IMG/VR virus record: IMGVR_UViG_3300035666_000004
Coordinates: 1 to 64,000 of that record
DNA from: a virus
DNA length: 64,000 nucleotides
Reading direction: 5' to 3' (one strand)
Below are positions 34,683 to 44,500 of this stretch, piece after piece. The position numbers were made by a program, and so were the translations under genes. The notes under the pieces are model-generated. The model was not told the DNA's origin. It ran no database searches and worked only from the letters and a program-made list of their open reading frames with translations. The number at the start of each line of letters is the position of its first letter. Positions within the stretch are counted from its first letter, which is position 1.

Positions 34683-35264
34683 ATGAAACAGCTTATACTG
34701 GATCTAGAATTTAACCAAGGCACCAAGACAATCATAGAGATTGGTGCCATAGCGTATGATACTAAAAGGGAGTCTATAATAGACACCTTTAATAGATTTA
34801 TATATACCACGGAAGAAATTCATCCAGACATAACTAAGCTAACCGGTATAACTAACGAGACTGTTAGTCGAAGCAATTCTTTAATCTATAATTATACAGA
34901 GTTAATATCGTTTATAAAACAACATAAATTAGCCAAAGCCCCTATTACATGGGGTTCTGGCGATTCCGAAATGCTTTGGAAACAAGCAGATCCTAATTCT
35001 AAACTATGGAATGAAAACCCATTAGGAAGAAACAATAAAGACATTAAGCAGCTATACCAGTTAATTGCCATGGGGTATGACCTTAACATCAAAGGCTCTC
35101 TGGAAGAAGTGCTTAAAAGATTTGGCATTGGTTGGGATTCAACCTACGGAAATCCACATAACGCATTAGCTGATTGTCATAATACAATCAGAGCATATAA
35201 TTATATAAGAAAAAATTTCTTTGACAAGCAAAATATTGTCAATGTTATCGGAGTCCACAAATGA
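34683..35264 (+). CDS. DnaQ/RNase T-like 3'-5' exonuclease (DEDD)
   Basis: 193 aa. Exo I LILDLEF (Asp7, Glu9), an Exo II region including ITWGSGDSE, and Exo III PHNALADCHNT with the His and Asp of DEDDh enzymes. Probable proofreading partner of the DnaE-type polymerase or an RNA trimming enzyme. It starts 2 bases after phoH without its own Shine-Dalgarno. Confidence 0.78.
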   Translation: MKQLILDLEFNQGTKTIIEIGAIAYDTKRESIIDTFNRFIYTTEEIHPDITKLTGITNETVSRSNSLIYNYTELISFIKQHKLAKAPITWGSGDSEMLWKQADPNSKLWNENPLGRNNKDIKQLYQLIAMGYDLNIKGSLEEVLKRFGIGWDSTYGNPHNALADCHNTIRAYNYIRKNFFDKQNIVNVIGVHK

Positions 35265-35470
35265 AACGGTTAGATTATAATATAAAAATTTTAGAATTGA
35301 TCAGGAAGTGTGCTGAAAAAAATCCAGATTTCAGATTTAATGAATTGCTGGCAAAACTTGGAATCTCAAGTGTAGACTACTCTTTCCGCGAAGGTCCGAT
35401 ACATGAAGTAGACTTTTATGAAGATAGTGAGACAACTTTCAATAAAATTAAACAAGATATAACTATATAG
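35261..35470 (+). CDS. Hypothetical protein, 69 aa
   Basis: Not recognised. Overlaps the exonuclease stop (ATGA). Acidic; contains FRFNELLAKLGI, a short helical motif. It ends just before an inverted-repeat promoter. Confidence 0.55.
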   Translation: MKRLDYNIKILELIRKCAEKNPDFRFNELLAKLGISSVDYSFREGPIHEVDFYEDSETTFNKIKQDITI

Positions 35471-35499
35471 TTGACAGTATATGTCAAAAATGCTACGAT
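35471..35499 (+). promoter_or_regulatory. Promoter with TTGACA...TGTCAA inverted repeat
   Basis: TTGACA (35471-35476), 17 bases, TACGAT (35494-35499). The -35 box is one arm of TTGACA-GTATA-TGTCAA (35471-35487), an operator-like palindrome. It serves the A1-like gene. Confidence 0.65.
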
Positions 35500-35520
35500 T
35501 AAGGTAATCGAGGAGATAAA

Positions 35521-37161
35521 ATGCCTAAATTAAATAAAAACCACGGAACAGAAGCTCTAAGAAGTAAATTAATTTTGATATATGCAAACCTTGTAAAATC
35601 TGGAATTCTGTTTCCTAAAAGAAGCGATCTTATCGCTGCAGGCTTGTCTCGCGATTCTATGAGACACCACTTTGGCACAATTGGCAACTTAAGAAAAATT
35701 GCAAAAGAAAGACATCCAGACGCATTTAAAAATGAACTTAGCTTAGACGATTACTTATCTAATTCCAATCTTAAAAAGATACATTCTAGAGTAAAAAAAT
35801 ACAATAAATTTTTTATTACAACTGCGATTGCAGGACAAGCTGTACACAAAGATTTTTTAGCATCTATTAACCAATTTTGCAAAATTAATAAAGCTAAATT
35901 AATCTTATTACCATCCCATGACCCAGCGCATAATCTTGATTCTGAAGTTAACTGGATGTTTGATGAAAATATTAAGCACACTGAGTTTGATTACATTTTT
36001 GAAGACTTAAGACTTAATAGCAATTTAATGATTAGCGGAATTAGAGTTACTGCCAAGCAAATTAACCCTGTAACGGGATTGTCTGAATTATCGCAAAAAG
36101 AAGGCTCTTGTATCTTTGCATCTCCTAAACAATCTCTTGAGTACGATGCTGTTAGTGCTAATCGTTTGCCACACGCACGTATGACTACAGGAGCTATAAC
36201 TTTACCGAATTACAATACAACTAAAGGCAACTCCCTTAGAACTAGCTACATTGCAACATTCCAACATGTTATTGGTGGAATTATAGTAGAAATTGCTGAT
36301 AATAACATTTTCCACTTTACACAAGTACAAGCAGATAAGAACGGATCTTTCTGCCATATGGGTAAAGAGTATTCTAAAAACAAGTGCGTACCAGTAAAAG
36401 TATCATTTATAATGGGCGACTTACACGCAGGTGAGCATGACATTAAAGCTCTTAATGCTTGGAAAGAAATTATTAAAGAAGTTAAAGCATACCAAGTAGT
36501 ATTCCACGATACATTTGATGGTAAATCCATTAGCCACTGGACAGAACAAGATGCTTTAGTTAGAGCTGAATTAGCTATGTCTGGAGAAAATTCTCTAGAG
36601 AACGAACTTAAATTAGTCAGAGATATCTTAGATGACGTATTATCCATCCCATCTGTTAAAAAAGGTGTAATTGTTAAGTCTAACCACGATGACTTCTTAG
36701 ATCGTTATCTTAAACGCGGTGGATTCATGAAAGACCCTATTAACTTTAAACTTGGTTGCCAATTAGCAGCAGAAGTTGTAAACACGAATAAAGATGTATT
36801 AGAGCATGGAATTAACCTTGTAGGCGTTGGTAAACACCATAAAAAGATAAAGTTCTTAGGTGTAAATGAAGACTATTTAATTGGAGACGTACATGCCGGT
36901 GCGCATGGAGATAGATCAAGCAACGGGTCTAAAGGTGCCATTAAGTCTTTAGCTAAGTCTTTTTCTAAAGGTGTATTCGGACATAGCCATACGCCAGGTA
37001 TCTTCAAAAAAGCATTTCAAGTTGGAACAACTAGCAAACTAAGACAAGGATATAACAAAGGGCCTAGCTCTTGGGTACACTGTAGCGCCTTGGTCTATGA
37101 TAATGGTCAGGTTCAGCTAATTAACGCTTTAGACGGCAAATGGCGATCAAATAAAAAATAA
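35521..37161 (+). CDS. T5 A1-like metallophosphoesterase with N-terminal HTH-like segment
   Basis: 546 aa, near the size of T5 A1 (556). Phosphoesterase motifs: FIMGDLHAGEHD, FHDTFDGK, VKSNHDDFL, IGDVHAGAHGD and FGHSHTPG. Residues about 33-58 (RSDLIAAGLSRDSMRHHFG) look like a helix-turn-helix. T5 A1 acts just after entry, stopping host functions and degrading host DNA; a similar takeover role is inferred. It has its own promoter with an operator-like repeat. Confidence 0.75.
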   Translation: MPKLNKNHGTEALRSKLILIYANLVKSGILFPKRSDLIAAGLSRDSMRHHFGTIGNLRKIAKERHPDAFKNELSLDDYLSNSNLKKIHSRVKKYNKFFITTAIAGQAVHKDFLASINQFCKINKAKLILLPSHDPAHNLDSEVNWMFDENIKHTEFDYIFEDLRLNSNLMISGIRVTAKQINPVTGLSELSQKEGSCIFASPKQSLEYDAVSANRLPHARMTTGAITLPNYNTTKGNSLRTSYIATFQHVIGGIIVEIADNNIFHFTQVQADKNGSFCHMGKEYSKNKCVPVKVSFIMGDLHAGEHDIKALNAWKEIIKEVKAYQVVFHDTFDGKSISHWTEQDALVRAELAMSGENSLENELKLVRDILDDVLSIPSVKKGVIVKSNHDDFLDRYLKRGGFMKDPINFKLGCQLAAEVVNTNKDVLEHGINLVGVGKHHKKIKFLGVNEDYLIGDVHAGAHGDRSSNGSKGAIKSLAKSFSKGVFGHSHTPGIFKKAFQVGTTSKLRQGYNKGPSSWVHCSALVYDNGQVQLINALDGKWRSNKK

Positions 37162-37169
37162 GAGATTTT

Positions 37170-37730
37170 ATGAAGTCTATATATTTTATTAAATACTATG
37201 ACAAAAATGAGCCGAAACCAACTTTTGCAACAGTTGAGTCTGATTCTCTATTGGAACGCATGGCCTTACCTGGCTCAAGTGATTTAGTAAAAATTACCGA
37301 AATGACTTACGGAATAGATTATAGATTTCTAATAGAAGTTAAAAACTCGGTATACAAAGAGAATACTGAGTTCATGTTCCGATATGATAACCATTCAATT
37401 ATAGATCAATCAAATAATATAGTTAATATAAAAATATTTAGTGGTATTTATAGAATTTTAAGCCATTTTCACTTCCCATATGCAAACGAATTAACAGGTT
37501 CCGTACTTCACACAACTGGAAATACAGTTAATCCTTTATACAATCCGGCACCTGCTGTCAATCAAAATACACAATCAAGCTCAAATACCGCACCAAGCCA
37601 AGCAAATACGTCCCAATCGACACAAGATGAAGACAAAGGCGATGACGGCCACACGCATCAATATTCCACATATGTCGGGTTCATAGATACTTATGACTAT
37701 TGTGTCATCTGTGGAGAAAGACGCAAATAA
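37170..37730 (+). CDS. Hypothetical protein with C-terminal metal motif, 186 aa
   Basis: N-terminal 120 residues are mixed alpha/beta; then a Gln/Ser/Thr/Ala linker, an acidic stretch, and a C-terminal HTHQYS...YDYCVICGERRK that could bind one metal. Not recognised. Confidence 0.58.
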   Translation: MKSIYFIKYYDKNEPKPTFATVESDSLLERMALPGSSDLVKITEMTYGIDYRFLIEVKNSVYKENTEFMFRYDNHSIIDQSNNIVNIKIFSGIYRILSHFHFPYANELTGSVLHTTGNTVNPLYNPAPAVNQNTQSSSNTAPSQANTSQSTQDEDKGDDGHTHQYSTYVGFIDTYDYCVICGERRK

Positions 37731-37817
37731 TTTGTGGTATTATATAGTGTACAAAATACAGAGGTTCTAATTTCAAAACATCTGTAAGTAGACAAAATGC
37801 CAGTTGCAGAGGATTTT

Positions 37818-38066
37818 ATGAAAATATATGTTAAATACGACATGCCTGATGATAAAGAAGATTTTGAATTAGCCCAAAAAGCAGTAAAAATGTCCATCGC
37901 CATAGACGATATGTGGAATGAAGTGTTTAGACCGTTTTACAAACATGGCTATAAAAATAAAGAATTGAATGATCTTACTGAAAATGAAGATGTAGCTAAA
38001 GCTATAGACCTTTTGGCAGAAATATACAGAGAAGTCTTAAGAGATAATGGATTATACGGAGATTAA
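37818..38066 (+). CDS. Hypothetical small protein, 82 aa
   Basis: Start ATG 37818 is favoured by AGAGGA 5 bases upstream; an in-frame ATG at 37797 lacks a ribosome site. YDMPDDKEDFELAQKA recalls a small-protein type common in phages, of unknown role. A TGTGGTATTAT element lies 75 bases upstream. Confidence 0.58.
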   Translation: MKIYVKYDMPDDKEDFELAQKAVKMSIAIDDMWNEVFRPFYKHGYKNKELNDLTENEDVAKAIDLLAEIYREVLRDNGLYGD

Positions 38067-38067
38067 A

Positions 38068-38286
38068 ATGAAAGTATGGAATATTGTTATTTTAAGTTTG
38101 TTGCTAGCAATTCTTGGTTCAATGAGCGTAAGTGTGTTGGCAGGAAAGTTCTTACAAAACCCAATGCCAGTAAGCATGATTCTTTCGTTTATTATTGGAT
38201 TTAAAGCTAGATCTATTGTTGAAAGTACTGTTGGGTATACTCTCACTGAAGCAATGGATGAAGAGCGTAAAAATCACGTTGAATAG
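38068..38286 (+). CDS. Small membrane protein, 72 aa
   Basis: ATG 38068 follows CGGAGA. Two hydrophobic segments: WNIVILSLLLAILGSMSVSVL and PVSMILSFIIGF, with a charged C-terminus. Could be a holin-like or accessory membrane protein; no proof. Confidence 0.6.
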   Translation: MKVWNIVILSLLLAILGSMSVSVLAGKFLQNPMPVSMILSFIIGFKARSIVESTVGYTLTEAMDEERKNHVE

Positions 38287-38295
38287 AGAGGAAAA

Positions 38296-38400
38296 ATGGG
38301 TAAGTATAGAGAAATTAGTTGGATTGAGATTACGATTTGGGGAATTCTGGCCTTTTCTGGAGTATTTGCAACACTTTACTTAATAGCGTCTCACAGTTAG
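38296..38400 (+). CDS. Very small membrane protein, 34 aa
   Basis: A short frame from ATG 38296 to TAG 38400 with GAGAGGA 5 bases upstream. One predicted membrane helix (IWGILAFSGVFATLYLIA) with polar ends. It sits 9 bases after the previous membrane protein. Confidence 0.55.
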   Translation: MGKYREISWIEITIWGILAFSGVFATLYLIASHS

Positions 38401-38479
38401 ATGTATCAATTTGAAATAATTAATGAAAAATATTGTTATTTCTATCATTTTGTGTTAAAATTATTACATTGGAGATAAC

Positions 38480-38941
38480 ATGAAATATTTACCATTATTA
38501 TTTCTAGTGTTAGCAGGTTGTGGAAAGTCTTTTGTTAAAGTTTTAACAATTAATTCCGACTTACAGCCATATTACCAAGATTTTATTAATGATGGTCTGT
38601 CTAGAGGTGTAGATCTTACAAAGACTGACAATCTAATATTAGAATTTGGTGATCTTCCTCCACATAGATTGGGCGTTTGTACTATTGGTTTTGTTAATAG
38701 CAATATGGTTACTCCAGAAGTTACTATTGACAGAAAGTATTGGGCCATTTCTAGCGAATTAGATAAGCAAACTGTTATACACCATGAATTAGCACATTGC
38801 CTTTTGCGCAAAGGACACAATGATTCCGTTAATGCTGATGGCTATCCAGTTAGCATTATGAATACATACTCTGTAAGCGAAGAATTTCCAATATATCTAT
38901 ACGAACACTGGGATGAATATTTGGATGAATTGTATAGATAG
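38480..38941 (+). CDS. Lipoprotein zinc metalloprotease
   Basis: 153 aa. A lipobox signal peptide (MKYLPLLFLVLAGC, Cys14) predicts membrane lipidation. The zinc site is HELAH (102-106) with His113 as possible third ligand (HELAHCLLRKGH). The spacing is longer than in true metzincins, so family placement is uncertain. Third protease gene of the cluster, likely acting on the outer or inner membrane surface. TTGGAG ribosome site. Confidence 0.75.
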   Translation: MKYLPLLFLVLAGCGKSFVKVLTINSDLQPYYQDFINDGLSRGVDLTKTDNLILEFGDLPPHRLGVCTIGFVNSNMVTPEVTIDRKYWAISSELDKQTVIHHELAHCLLRKGHNDSVNADGYPVSIMNTYSVSEEFPIYLYEHWDEYLDELYR

Positions 38942-38950
38942 GAGGCTTAA

Positions 38951-39160
38951 ATGGAAACATTTTATCTTTCTGATGAAAATAATATTGAATTAGCAATGGA
39001 ATTAACTGAATTAGATTTTGACGAAATAGAAATTATTGTTGGAAGGTTTGCCAAAAACTCATGGAGAGCTGGCAAGCTTAGAGGAGAAGTTGTTAATAAT
39101 TATGGCCGTATTTTTATTAGACATCACTTTACTAAAAAATTACTTTGGGAAAAAGATTAA
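38951..39160 (+). CDS. Hypothetical protein, 69 aa
   Basis: Not recognised. Acidic start, basic aromatic end (RHHFTKKLLWEKD). Strong AGGAGG ribosome site. Confidence 0.55.
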   Translation: METFYLSDENNIELAMELTELDFDEIEIIVGRFAKNSWRAGKLRGEVVNNYGRIFIRHHFTKKLLWEKD

Positions 39161-39172
39161 TTGGGGGATACA

Positions 39173-39388
39173 ATGGAATATATTTTTTTAATAAGCGTTA
39201 TCATAATTTTAGGCGTCTACATACGATTTTCAAGAAAGAAAATGGAAATTGAGCTACAAAGATTAGCAATTCTTAGAGAAGAGTCGTTAGCCAGACAAAA
39301 GATTTTATTAGACTTTCTAGATCCACAGCCAAAAACACCTAAAAATAGAGGATCTTTAACTGTAATTAAGCCAAATACTGAAGAATAG
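39173..39388 (+). CDS. Small membrane protein, 71 aa
   Basis: ATG 39173 follows GGGGGA and is preferred to the in-frame TTG 39161. One N-terminal helix (YIFLISVIIILGVYIRF) followed by a charged coil and a Pro-rich tail. Confidence 0.58.
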   Translation: MEYIFLISVIIILGVYIRFSRKKMEIELQRLAILREESLARQKILLDFLDPQPKTPKNRGSLTVIKPNTEE

Positions 39389-39398
39389 CTTAAAACGA

Positions 39399-39427
39399 TT
39401 GACAACACTGATACTTTTACATATAAT
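39399..39427 (+). promoter_or_regulatory. Consensus sigma-70 promoter
   Basis: TTGACA (39399-39404), exactly 17 bases, TATAAT (39422-39427). The best consensus match in the window. It suggests early transcription by unmodified host polymerase. Confidence 0.85.
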
Positions 39428-39447
39428 ATTAATATATGGAGGTTACA

Positions 39448-39639
39448 ATGGCACAATCATCTTATGACGTAAATCCAACATTAGTACAAATTTTAGAAAT
39501 CTCTAACAACATGCAGGATTTCCAAGCTGCCATTAACATGGCTTTACAATATGAAACTGATCCATCTAAAAGATACGAAATTTTAAAAGCATTGTTCCAA
39601 ATGAAAATGGATGAAGCTACAAAGCTTATTAAGCACTAG
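39448..39639 (+). CDS. Hypothetical protein, 63 aa, under a consensus promoter
   Basis: ATG 39448 after GGAGGT. A small helical protein (MQDFQAAINMALQY), function unknown. The strong promoter suggests high early expression, as for host-takeover small proteins (inference). Confidence 0.6.
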   Translation: MAQSSYDVNPTLVQILEISNNMQDFQAAINMALQYETDPSKRYEILKALFQMKMDEATKLIKH

Positions 39640-39647
39640 GAGTTATT

Positions 39648-40346
39648 ATGATTAGAAGAGGCGAAAAAGGCATAGTTTGCCAACATGATCCGTTCGATGA
39701 AACATATATGGATGGTGGAGATTCTGCTCGCGTAACGGGATTACTTGCTATGTCAGGTGAGTCTTTAGATAGATTTCTAGTGGATGATTTTGTTAACGAA
39801 GATGGTCTTGGAGTTAGACACCCAACACAAACAAGAAATAATAACAATAATCCAAATAATTTTACTAGAGATCAATTGCTGTGCCTAATGGCAGGTTTGA
39901 ATTCAAGCAAAACTGAATTTTCTGAATCAGCAGCAAAAAAATTATTCTATAGTCACGCAAAAAGAGCTTTCTTTTGTCAAAATACACATGACCAAAAAAA
40001 CGTTAAGAAGCTTTGGTACAAAAGCAGAGATCCTTTGCACCCAGGTCAAATTGGATTCTTAATTCAAGCAGCTAGAATTAGGTACCTATATCCATTATTA
40101 ATATTTTGCTACCCATTCTTACTCTTAGAATTACTAGTTAACGTATTTGTAACCCCATACAGAGAAAGCAACCAAATCCTCTCTGTAATGAATACATCTG
40201 GTAGCTTTTGGATCAAATTATATTGCAAATTGCATCCAAATTGGAAAAAACCAATAACAGATTATTGGAGTGGGTATCCGTTTAGAGATCAACCTGAAAT
40301 TGCAGAAATTATAATTAATTATATTGAAACAAGAATCAAGGGTTAA
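39648..40346 (+). CDS. Hypothetical protein with membrane segment, 232 aa
   Basis: Not recognised. N-terminal half soluble with an Asn-rich loop (RNNNNNPNNF). A hydrophobic segment near 145-165 (YLYPLLIFCYPFLLLELLVNVF) could be membrane-inserted. Last rightward gene; its 3' end overlaps the opposite endolysin gene by 11 bases. Confidence 0.6.
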   Translation: MIRRGEKGIVCQHDPFDETYMDGGDSARVTGLLAMSGESLDRFLVDDFVNEDGLGVRHPTQTRNNNNNPNNFTRDQLLCLMAGLNSSKTEFSESAAKKLFYSHAKRAFFCQNTHDQKNVKKLWYKSRDPLHPGQIGFLIQAARIRYLYPLLIFCYPFLLLELLVNVFVTPYRESNQILSVMNTSGSFWIKLYCKLHPNWKKPITDYWSGYPFRDQPEIAEIIINYIETRIKG

Positions 40347-40752
40347 ACCAAAGAGATGAGCCCTCTTTATACGACCCATATGGCACTATTTGCATGTGGG
40401 TCCAGTTCGGTGTAGCATCGAAACTTTCCATCCAAATACCAATCTTCTTTAACTCGTTAACATTATTTTTACACCATTTATGCAAATCTTGATTTGGAGT
40501 GTGAATGTCTACAGCAAATCCATAAAGATGTTTACTTTTCATTGGTATTTTAGATTTATCGGTAATTCCTTTAGCGGCATATATCTCTAAATGATGCTTC
40601 ATGCTTCTATATCCAGATGTAACAGTCATTGGCTTACCGTAAGCAGTTCTAACCATGTTAATTTTTTCCAAAAGCTTTTTGATGTTTTCTTGATGCTCTT
40701 TAGGTAGCTCTTCTAATTTATTTCCAGACAATAATTCATTTAATGAAATCAT
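40336..40752 (-). CDS. Endolysin, M15-family peptidase
   Basis: 138 aa. TSGYRS (45-50), HLYGFAVDIH (His75, Asp82) and WTHMQ (His119) give the zinc site of D-Ala-D-Ala carboxypeptidase/L-Ala-D-Glu peptidase-type lysins. It would cut peptidoglycan peptide bridges at lysis. No signal peptide, so a holin is needed; small membrane proteins lie on the opposite strand nearby. Confidence 0.83.
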   Translation of the reverse strand: MISLNELLSGNKLEELPKEHQENIKKLLEKINMVRTAYGKPMTVTSGYRSMKHHLEIYAAKGITDKSKIPMKSKHLYGFAVDIHTPNQDLHKWCKNNVNELKKIGIWMESFDATPNWTHMQIVPYGSYKEGSSLWFNP

Positions 40753-40763
40753 ACATTACTCCA

Positions 40764-40967
40764 TTAGTAATAGTCATCGTAACCATCACCTTTTTCCGGC
40801 TCAGGTTTGTTCTTATTTATATGCAACGGACACCATTCTGAATGGTATTCTACGGGACAATCTTTACCGTATGTAATATGAACGCCACATTCACATTTTA
40901 CTTCGTCTTTTTTATTATCATTAACCCAAGGGCTAGTCCACTCATTTTGCCAGTCGTATGAATCCAT
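40764..40967 (-). CDS. Small cysteine-rich protein, 67 aa
   Basis: CECG...CPVEYH.EWCPLH carries four Cys and two His that could bind metal. Acidic tail ending DDYY. Function unknown. Confidence 0.55.
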   Translation of the reverse strand: MDSYDWQNEWTSPWVNDNKKDEVKCECGVHITYGKDCPVEYHSEWCPLHINKNKPEPEKGDGYDDYY

Positions 40968-40979
40968 GCTTCCCTCAGA

Positions 40980-41348
40980 TTAAATCTTGATAATCTTGTT
41001 GATTATGATTGTTCCTCTTAAATCTGGGATATTAAAAGTAGTCGTTCCATTTCCGTATCCGTAGTATGTACCTATGGCTGAAAAAAGCGAAGAGTATGTA
41101 GTTCTAGAAATTTCTTGTCCTGCGCAAATTAAAAAACCAGATGGTGCAGTTGAGCCTGCAAAATCAAGTAATGTTCCTGATGGTAGCGTATTTCCGCGCT
41201 CTCCTGGAGTAATCCATTGCCCATCTTCATAAAGTTTAAATTTATTTTCAATTGAATTATAGTAAATATCTCCATCAATTGCAGTCGATGGTGGAGAAGC
41301 CTGTGGACGTAAATTTAAGCCGTTCTTAACAACAAGAAAATTGCGCAT
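40980..41348 (-). CDS. Tail-collar-domain fibre protein, 122 aa
   Basis: The N-terminal 45 residues are the shared fibre module (LNLRPQASPPSTAIDGDIYY). Residues 55-120 form a phage tail collar domain: STAPSGFLICAG, SRTTYSSLF, TTTFNIPDLRG. Much shorter than the other fibres; a compact tip or cap is possible. Confidence 0.75.
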   Translation of the reverse strand: MRNFLVVKNGLNLRPQASPPSTAIDGDIYYNSIENKFKLYEDGQWITPGERGNTLPSGTLLDFAGSTAPSGFLICAGQEISRTTYSSLFSAIGTYYGYGNGTTTFNIPDLRGTIIINKIIKI

Positions 41349-41406
41349 TTTTCATTCCCAATCCTGAAAAGTGTTTCTTAACTCATATATTTATCTTATA
41401 TGAATG

Positions 41407-41416
41407 AGATTAGGCT
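41407..41416 (-). promoter_or_regulatory. Candidate late promoter AGCCTAATCT
   Basis: Minus-strand AGCCTAATCT, 59 bases upstream of the ATG at 41348. The same element occurs before three other fibre genes. Confidence 0.5.
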
Positions 41417-41473
41417 AATTTTAATAAAAAGTGAATTTTTTTCTTTAAAAAATATCTTATTTTTAATAGTTTA

Positions 41474-41498
41474 GGACTGTCTAACAATTAGACAGTCC
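41474..41498 (-). terminator. Hairpin after the 1663-aa fibre gene
   Basis: A 10-bp perfect stem, GGACTGTCTA / TAGACAGTCC with a 5-base loop, 13 bases after the fibre stop. The 3' U tract is weak, so it may stabilise the mRNA end instead of terminating alone. Confidence 0.6.
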
Positions 41499-41510
41499 AT
41501 GATTTTTATG

Positions 41511-44500
41511 TTAGATTATGAACCAAACAGAACCGTCAGTAACTAAAGTTTTTGACTCATTTTTAGCACTGATTATTATAGCTCCATCGCTATCAATTGT
41601 GCCGCCACTAATAGTAATAGTGTTAGCTGTGCTATCAGTTTTCTTGATATTGAAAACCTTACCGCTTAAGCCAGTCGGCGACGGAAGAGTAATAGTTTGG
41701 CTAGTAGATGTGCAATCACAAACAAGAACATCGTTTGATGATGTCAATGCATAAGTAGAAGAAGAATTCACTATAACGCTTAGGTAACTAGTTGCGCCAC
41801 CGCCTACTTGTGATTCTACACCAGCAGAGTTTAAAATATACAACTTGTTATCTGATTTAGCGTATATTTTATTAGTTCCTGCTGATGGACTTGTTGGAGT
41901 GGTTATTTGAGTTGCAACAATTTCTTTACTTAAAGAAGTTGTCCCAGTTATTGATACATTTGCTGAAAATGATGCATTTTGATTGTGATCTAATTGTAAA
42001 GCTAAAACTCTTCCAGTTGTTCCATTTAGGGTTGTATAAAAACCCATTTTTGAACCGTTGGCAGAAGATGTCCAGTTTTCAGTTGCAATAGAGTTAATTC
42101 CAGAACCAATTGCAGTTGTGTGACTTGCATCTGTAGCCCCAGCAAATTGGATTACGCCTATTCTAGATCCAGATAACATAGCTGCGCTTGGGTCAGTTTG
42201 CAATTGGATTATAGAGCCGCTGCTAGAATTTTGAGTCGTGCTTTTTTGATTGAATTGAGCTATTGGAACAGTGAAAGTAGTCGAGTGTATGTCAACTGTT
42301 GCTGAAGAAACAGAACCTTGTTGATTTATACCTAAACGCTTATTTGTCTCGTCCCATATTAAATCTAAAGTGTCAATCTCTAAATTACCCAAAGTATCAG
42401 TATAAACGATACCTCTTGCAGTATCACTTGCAGATGCTAAGTTAGTGGCTTTAATGTCTGTAGTCGTAACCGTGCCAGTAAAGGTTGGAGAAGCAAAAGG
42501 AACCGGTGTTGTCCAAGAAAGATCCCCAAGTCCATCATTAGTTAAAGTTTGGCCACTAGCGCCTTGTGCTGCTGGTAATGTTAATGTATATGATGTAACT
42601 GATGATGGAGCAGTAAGGGTAACTGTATGTGTTGAAGCATCGTGTAGTACTACGTTTTTAGTGTGGGTATTTAACCAACCATAATTAGCATCACCTAAAC
42701 TTTGCGACAAGTTGCCAGCAGGTATTAAATTCTTATGAACAACTGCTTCTGAAAAACCAGACCAATCAAGAACATTTCCTGATGAATTATATAAAGTACG
42801 GCTACCATAATTAACACTTGCTATTCCAGAAGAATCTATCAATGAACGAGTTCCGAAAAGAATACTACTGACCCCAGACGAATCATATAGCTCCCTAGAA
42901 GCCGTATCGAGGATTAAAACATCGCTAGTGTCTTTTAGACTGCTTGTATATAAATTACCCCAAATTTTTGCCGTACTACCAAGATCGTGTGTATTATTAG
43001 CAGATGGAATCAAATCTTGGTTAACAGACGTAGGAGAAGTTAAATTGCTTAAAGTAGTATTTGCACCGCTTCCAGAAGGCGTTGCCCAAGAAAGAGTACC
43101 AAAACCGTCATTAGTCAGTACTGTAGAAGCTGCCCCTTGAGCTGGCGGCATTGTTAGACTGTACGGCGTAATTGTAGATGGAGATAAAAGGCTAATAACA
43201 TTTGATCCAGCATCTACAAATCTGAAAGAAGATGAGTACGTACTACCCCAAGGGTTTAAAGATGTTCCCAATGATCTACTAAATGCAGAATCTGGAATAA
43301 TGTTTTTATAAGAAAAAATTTCAGTTGTACCACTCCATTGTAGCGATAATGATCCAGCAGAATCATATAAATATCTATTTAACCAATCTAATGAAGTATG
43401 ATTTGACGCATCCTGTAAATATCTACTTCCCCAGTGTGCAGCAATGTCTCCAACACCGTCAACTAAATATCTATTATTCCAATCCAATGACAGATTAGTA
43501 GAAGAATCAAATAGTCTATCATTAGATAAATTAATGGCAGTGGTGTTTGAAGTATTTGAAATAGTGTTAACGTGCAAGCTATTCCATCTAGTTGTGTTGT
43601 TACCTAAATTGAGACCAGAAGTTCCAGCGATTAAATCTTGACTAACAGCAGTTGGCGAAGTTAAGTTAGAAAGGGCAGTATTGGCTCCAGTTCCAGAAAC
43701 AGTAGTCCATGAAAGATTACCAGATCCATCGTTAGTCAATACAGTTGAAACCGCGCCCTGAGTAGAAGGCATTACTAGATTATGCGGTGTAATTGATGAC
43801 GGAACTGTTATATTAACAGAGTGAGCCGATGCATTAACTAAACTAACAGTTCCAGTTTTTACGTAATTCCATGGAGATATATTTGTACCAAGATCATTAC
43901 TAAGCCCAGATATTGGAACAATGTCCTTATTAGATGCAATATAACTTATACTTGACCAGTCTAATGAAACGGAACCACTTAAGTCATATATTTTTCTTGC
44001 AGACCAATCTAAAGATATATTACCATCTGTTGCAACTAAAGAATTGTTGATTACATCAATAGCGGTATTATCTAAAGCATTTTGTATTGACCCAATATAT
44101 GTCAAATTCCAAGGCTTAGCCAAACTACCTAAATTCATAGATGTTGTGCTAGGGATTAGATCTTGATTAACAGATGTAGGAGAAGTTAAGTTAGATAAAG
44201 ATTTATTAGCACCAGTTCCAGCAGGAGTTCCCCAAGAAAGATGCCCAGTACCATCAGTAGTTAGTACTTCACCGTTAGAACCGTGAGCAGAAGGTAAAGT
44301 TAGGGTATAAGCTGTAACAGTAGTTGGTGCAACAATTGAAATCTCGTGTATTGTTGAATCAAGGAATTTAAGTCCTTTAGTATATACGTTAGTCCACGGA
44401 GCAGAATTTGTACCAAGAGTTGGCGTATACCCAGATGCTGGAATAATGTTTTTATAAATAGATAAATCAGATAAGCCTGACCAATCTAATATAATGTCAC

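Noticed and set aside
38401-38478. A 25-codon ORF beginning ATG 38401
   Set aside because: No ribosome site, no membrane or other recognisable pattern, and it spans the leader and promoter-like region of the lipoprotein gene.
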